The notes below the pieces were generated by a model, which saw only the letters and a list, made by a program, of their open reading frames with translations, did no database searches and was not told where the DNA came from. Position numbers and translations under genes: made by a program. Shown here piece by piece: positions 63,734-64,000 of a stretch of 64,000 nt of DNA (position 1 is its first letter; every line of letters begins with the position of its first letter). Where the stretch lies: the NCBI RefSeq assembly GCF_012927165.1, contig NZ_JABBGA010000016.1:57152-121151 (forward strand), read 5' to 3'. This DNA is from Zoogloea dura. Lineage in GTDB: Bacteria > Pseudomonadota > Gammaproteobacteria > Burkholderiales > Rhodocyclaceae.

Positions 63734-64000
63734 ATGCTGATCGACCTGCACGCCCACGCCCCGCACCCGGATTACTACGACCAGGACCCGTACTGGGGCC
63801 CGGCCTTCGAATCGCAACCCGACGGTGACATCAAGCTGCGGGTGGGCGACTGGATCCTCAGCCTGGGCGCCCCGGAGCGCAAAGCGGCCTTGCGCAAAGC
63901 CAAGGCCGAAGGGCAGGCGCTGAACGTGCAGGACTACATGGCCCGCTGGCGTGACCCGAAGACCCGCCTGGCCGGCATGGACGCCGCCGGACAAAACGCC
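63734..64000 (+). CDS. Amidohydrolase family protein, 5' part only
   Basis: The first 89 residues are in the window and the frame runs off the end. MLIDLHAHAPHP carries the N-terminal HxH metal motif (His6, His8) of the amidohydrolase-2/ACMSD-like superfamily, whose members decarboxylate or hydrolyse ring-fission products. AAAGG lies about 9 bases before the ATG; an in-frame GTG upstream is less likely. It begins 270 bases after the P450 operon terminator region and may belong to the same pathway. Confidence 0.75.
   Translation, partial: MLIDLHAHAPHPDYYDQDPYWGPAFESQPDGDIKLRVGDWILSLGAPERKAALRKAKAEGQALNVQDYMARWRDPKTRLAGMDAAGQNA

Overview
The window is high-GC, tightly packed bacterial DNA. The gene set (ClpB, an EpsE/F/G/L-type exopolysaccharide operon, an RND pump with an AcrR/TtgR-like repressor, a VanAB-type Rieske system under a XylR/DmpR-like sigma-54 activator, BenE, and an ICE-type DUF1845 protein) points to a betaproteobacterium. 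I suspect the Rhodocyclales/Zoogloeaceae group (Azoarcus, Thauera, Zoogloea relatives). This assignment is inferred from gene content and codon bias only.

Layout. 0-5.5 kb: clpB, then a TetR-controlled operon on the minus strand (oxidoreductase plus MFS exporter) with two copies of a near-identical palindromic operator. 5.6-12.8 kb: an aromatic-type catabolic module. A XylR-N/V4R/AAA+ activator is divergent from a reductase, a Rieske oxygenase, a DUF1302 protein and a DUF1329 protein, with a perfect -24/-12 promoter and an upstream palindrome between them. 12.9-15.8 kb: a MocR-type regulator divergent from benE. 16-18.2 kb: an orphan hybrid histidine kinase. 18.2-33.5 kb: a 12-gene exopolysaccharide operon on the minus strand with overlapping genes. 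It encodes the outer-membrane, export, copolymerase and kinase parts, a polymerase and flippase, two glycosyltransferases, two CapK-like adenylate-forming proteins, a two-part protein resembling GIPC-transferase/formyltransferase proteins, and a heparinase-like protein. No exosortase and no priming glycosyltransferase is visible. 33.8-35.8 kb: an OmpA-like protein and a second MocR protein. 35.8-42.4 kb: an RND tripartite pump and its TetR repressor around a clean operator. 42.5-45.2 kb: bacteriohemerythrin, a dual-specificity phosphatase followed directly by a small HipA/PI-kinase-like protein, and 3-hydroxybutyryl-CoA dehydrogenase.

At 45.5 kb lies an initiator tRNA-fMet. Just downstream are a 48-nt hairpin, five GTGCCC hexamers with an exact 11-bp period, an XRE regulator, an excisionase-like protein and a tyrosine integrase. 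An HD-domain protein, a DUF1845 (ICE-family) protein, a second XRE regulator and a lipoprotein follow. I read this as a small or decayed integrative element at tRNA-fMet. Its right end is not certain; it may lie near the 22-bp inverted repeat at 50.8 kb or beyond the window.

50.9-64 kb is an accessory catabolic region whose intergenic DNA is AT-rich. It holds a phytoene-desaturase-like FAD oxidoreductase, a VOC protein, three TetR regulators, an acyl-CoA synthetase, a P450 followed by a 343-aa protein of unknown family and a SnoaL-like protein, and the start of an amidohydrolase. Among them sits a chemotaxis receptor with a sigma-28 promoter, followed by a porin-like barrel and a small periplasmic binding protein. 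The enzymes suggest oxidation and CoA-activation of a hydrophobic compound that the cell can also sense. The substrate cannot be named from the sequence, and this is the best candidate here for an undescribed pathway.
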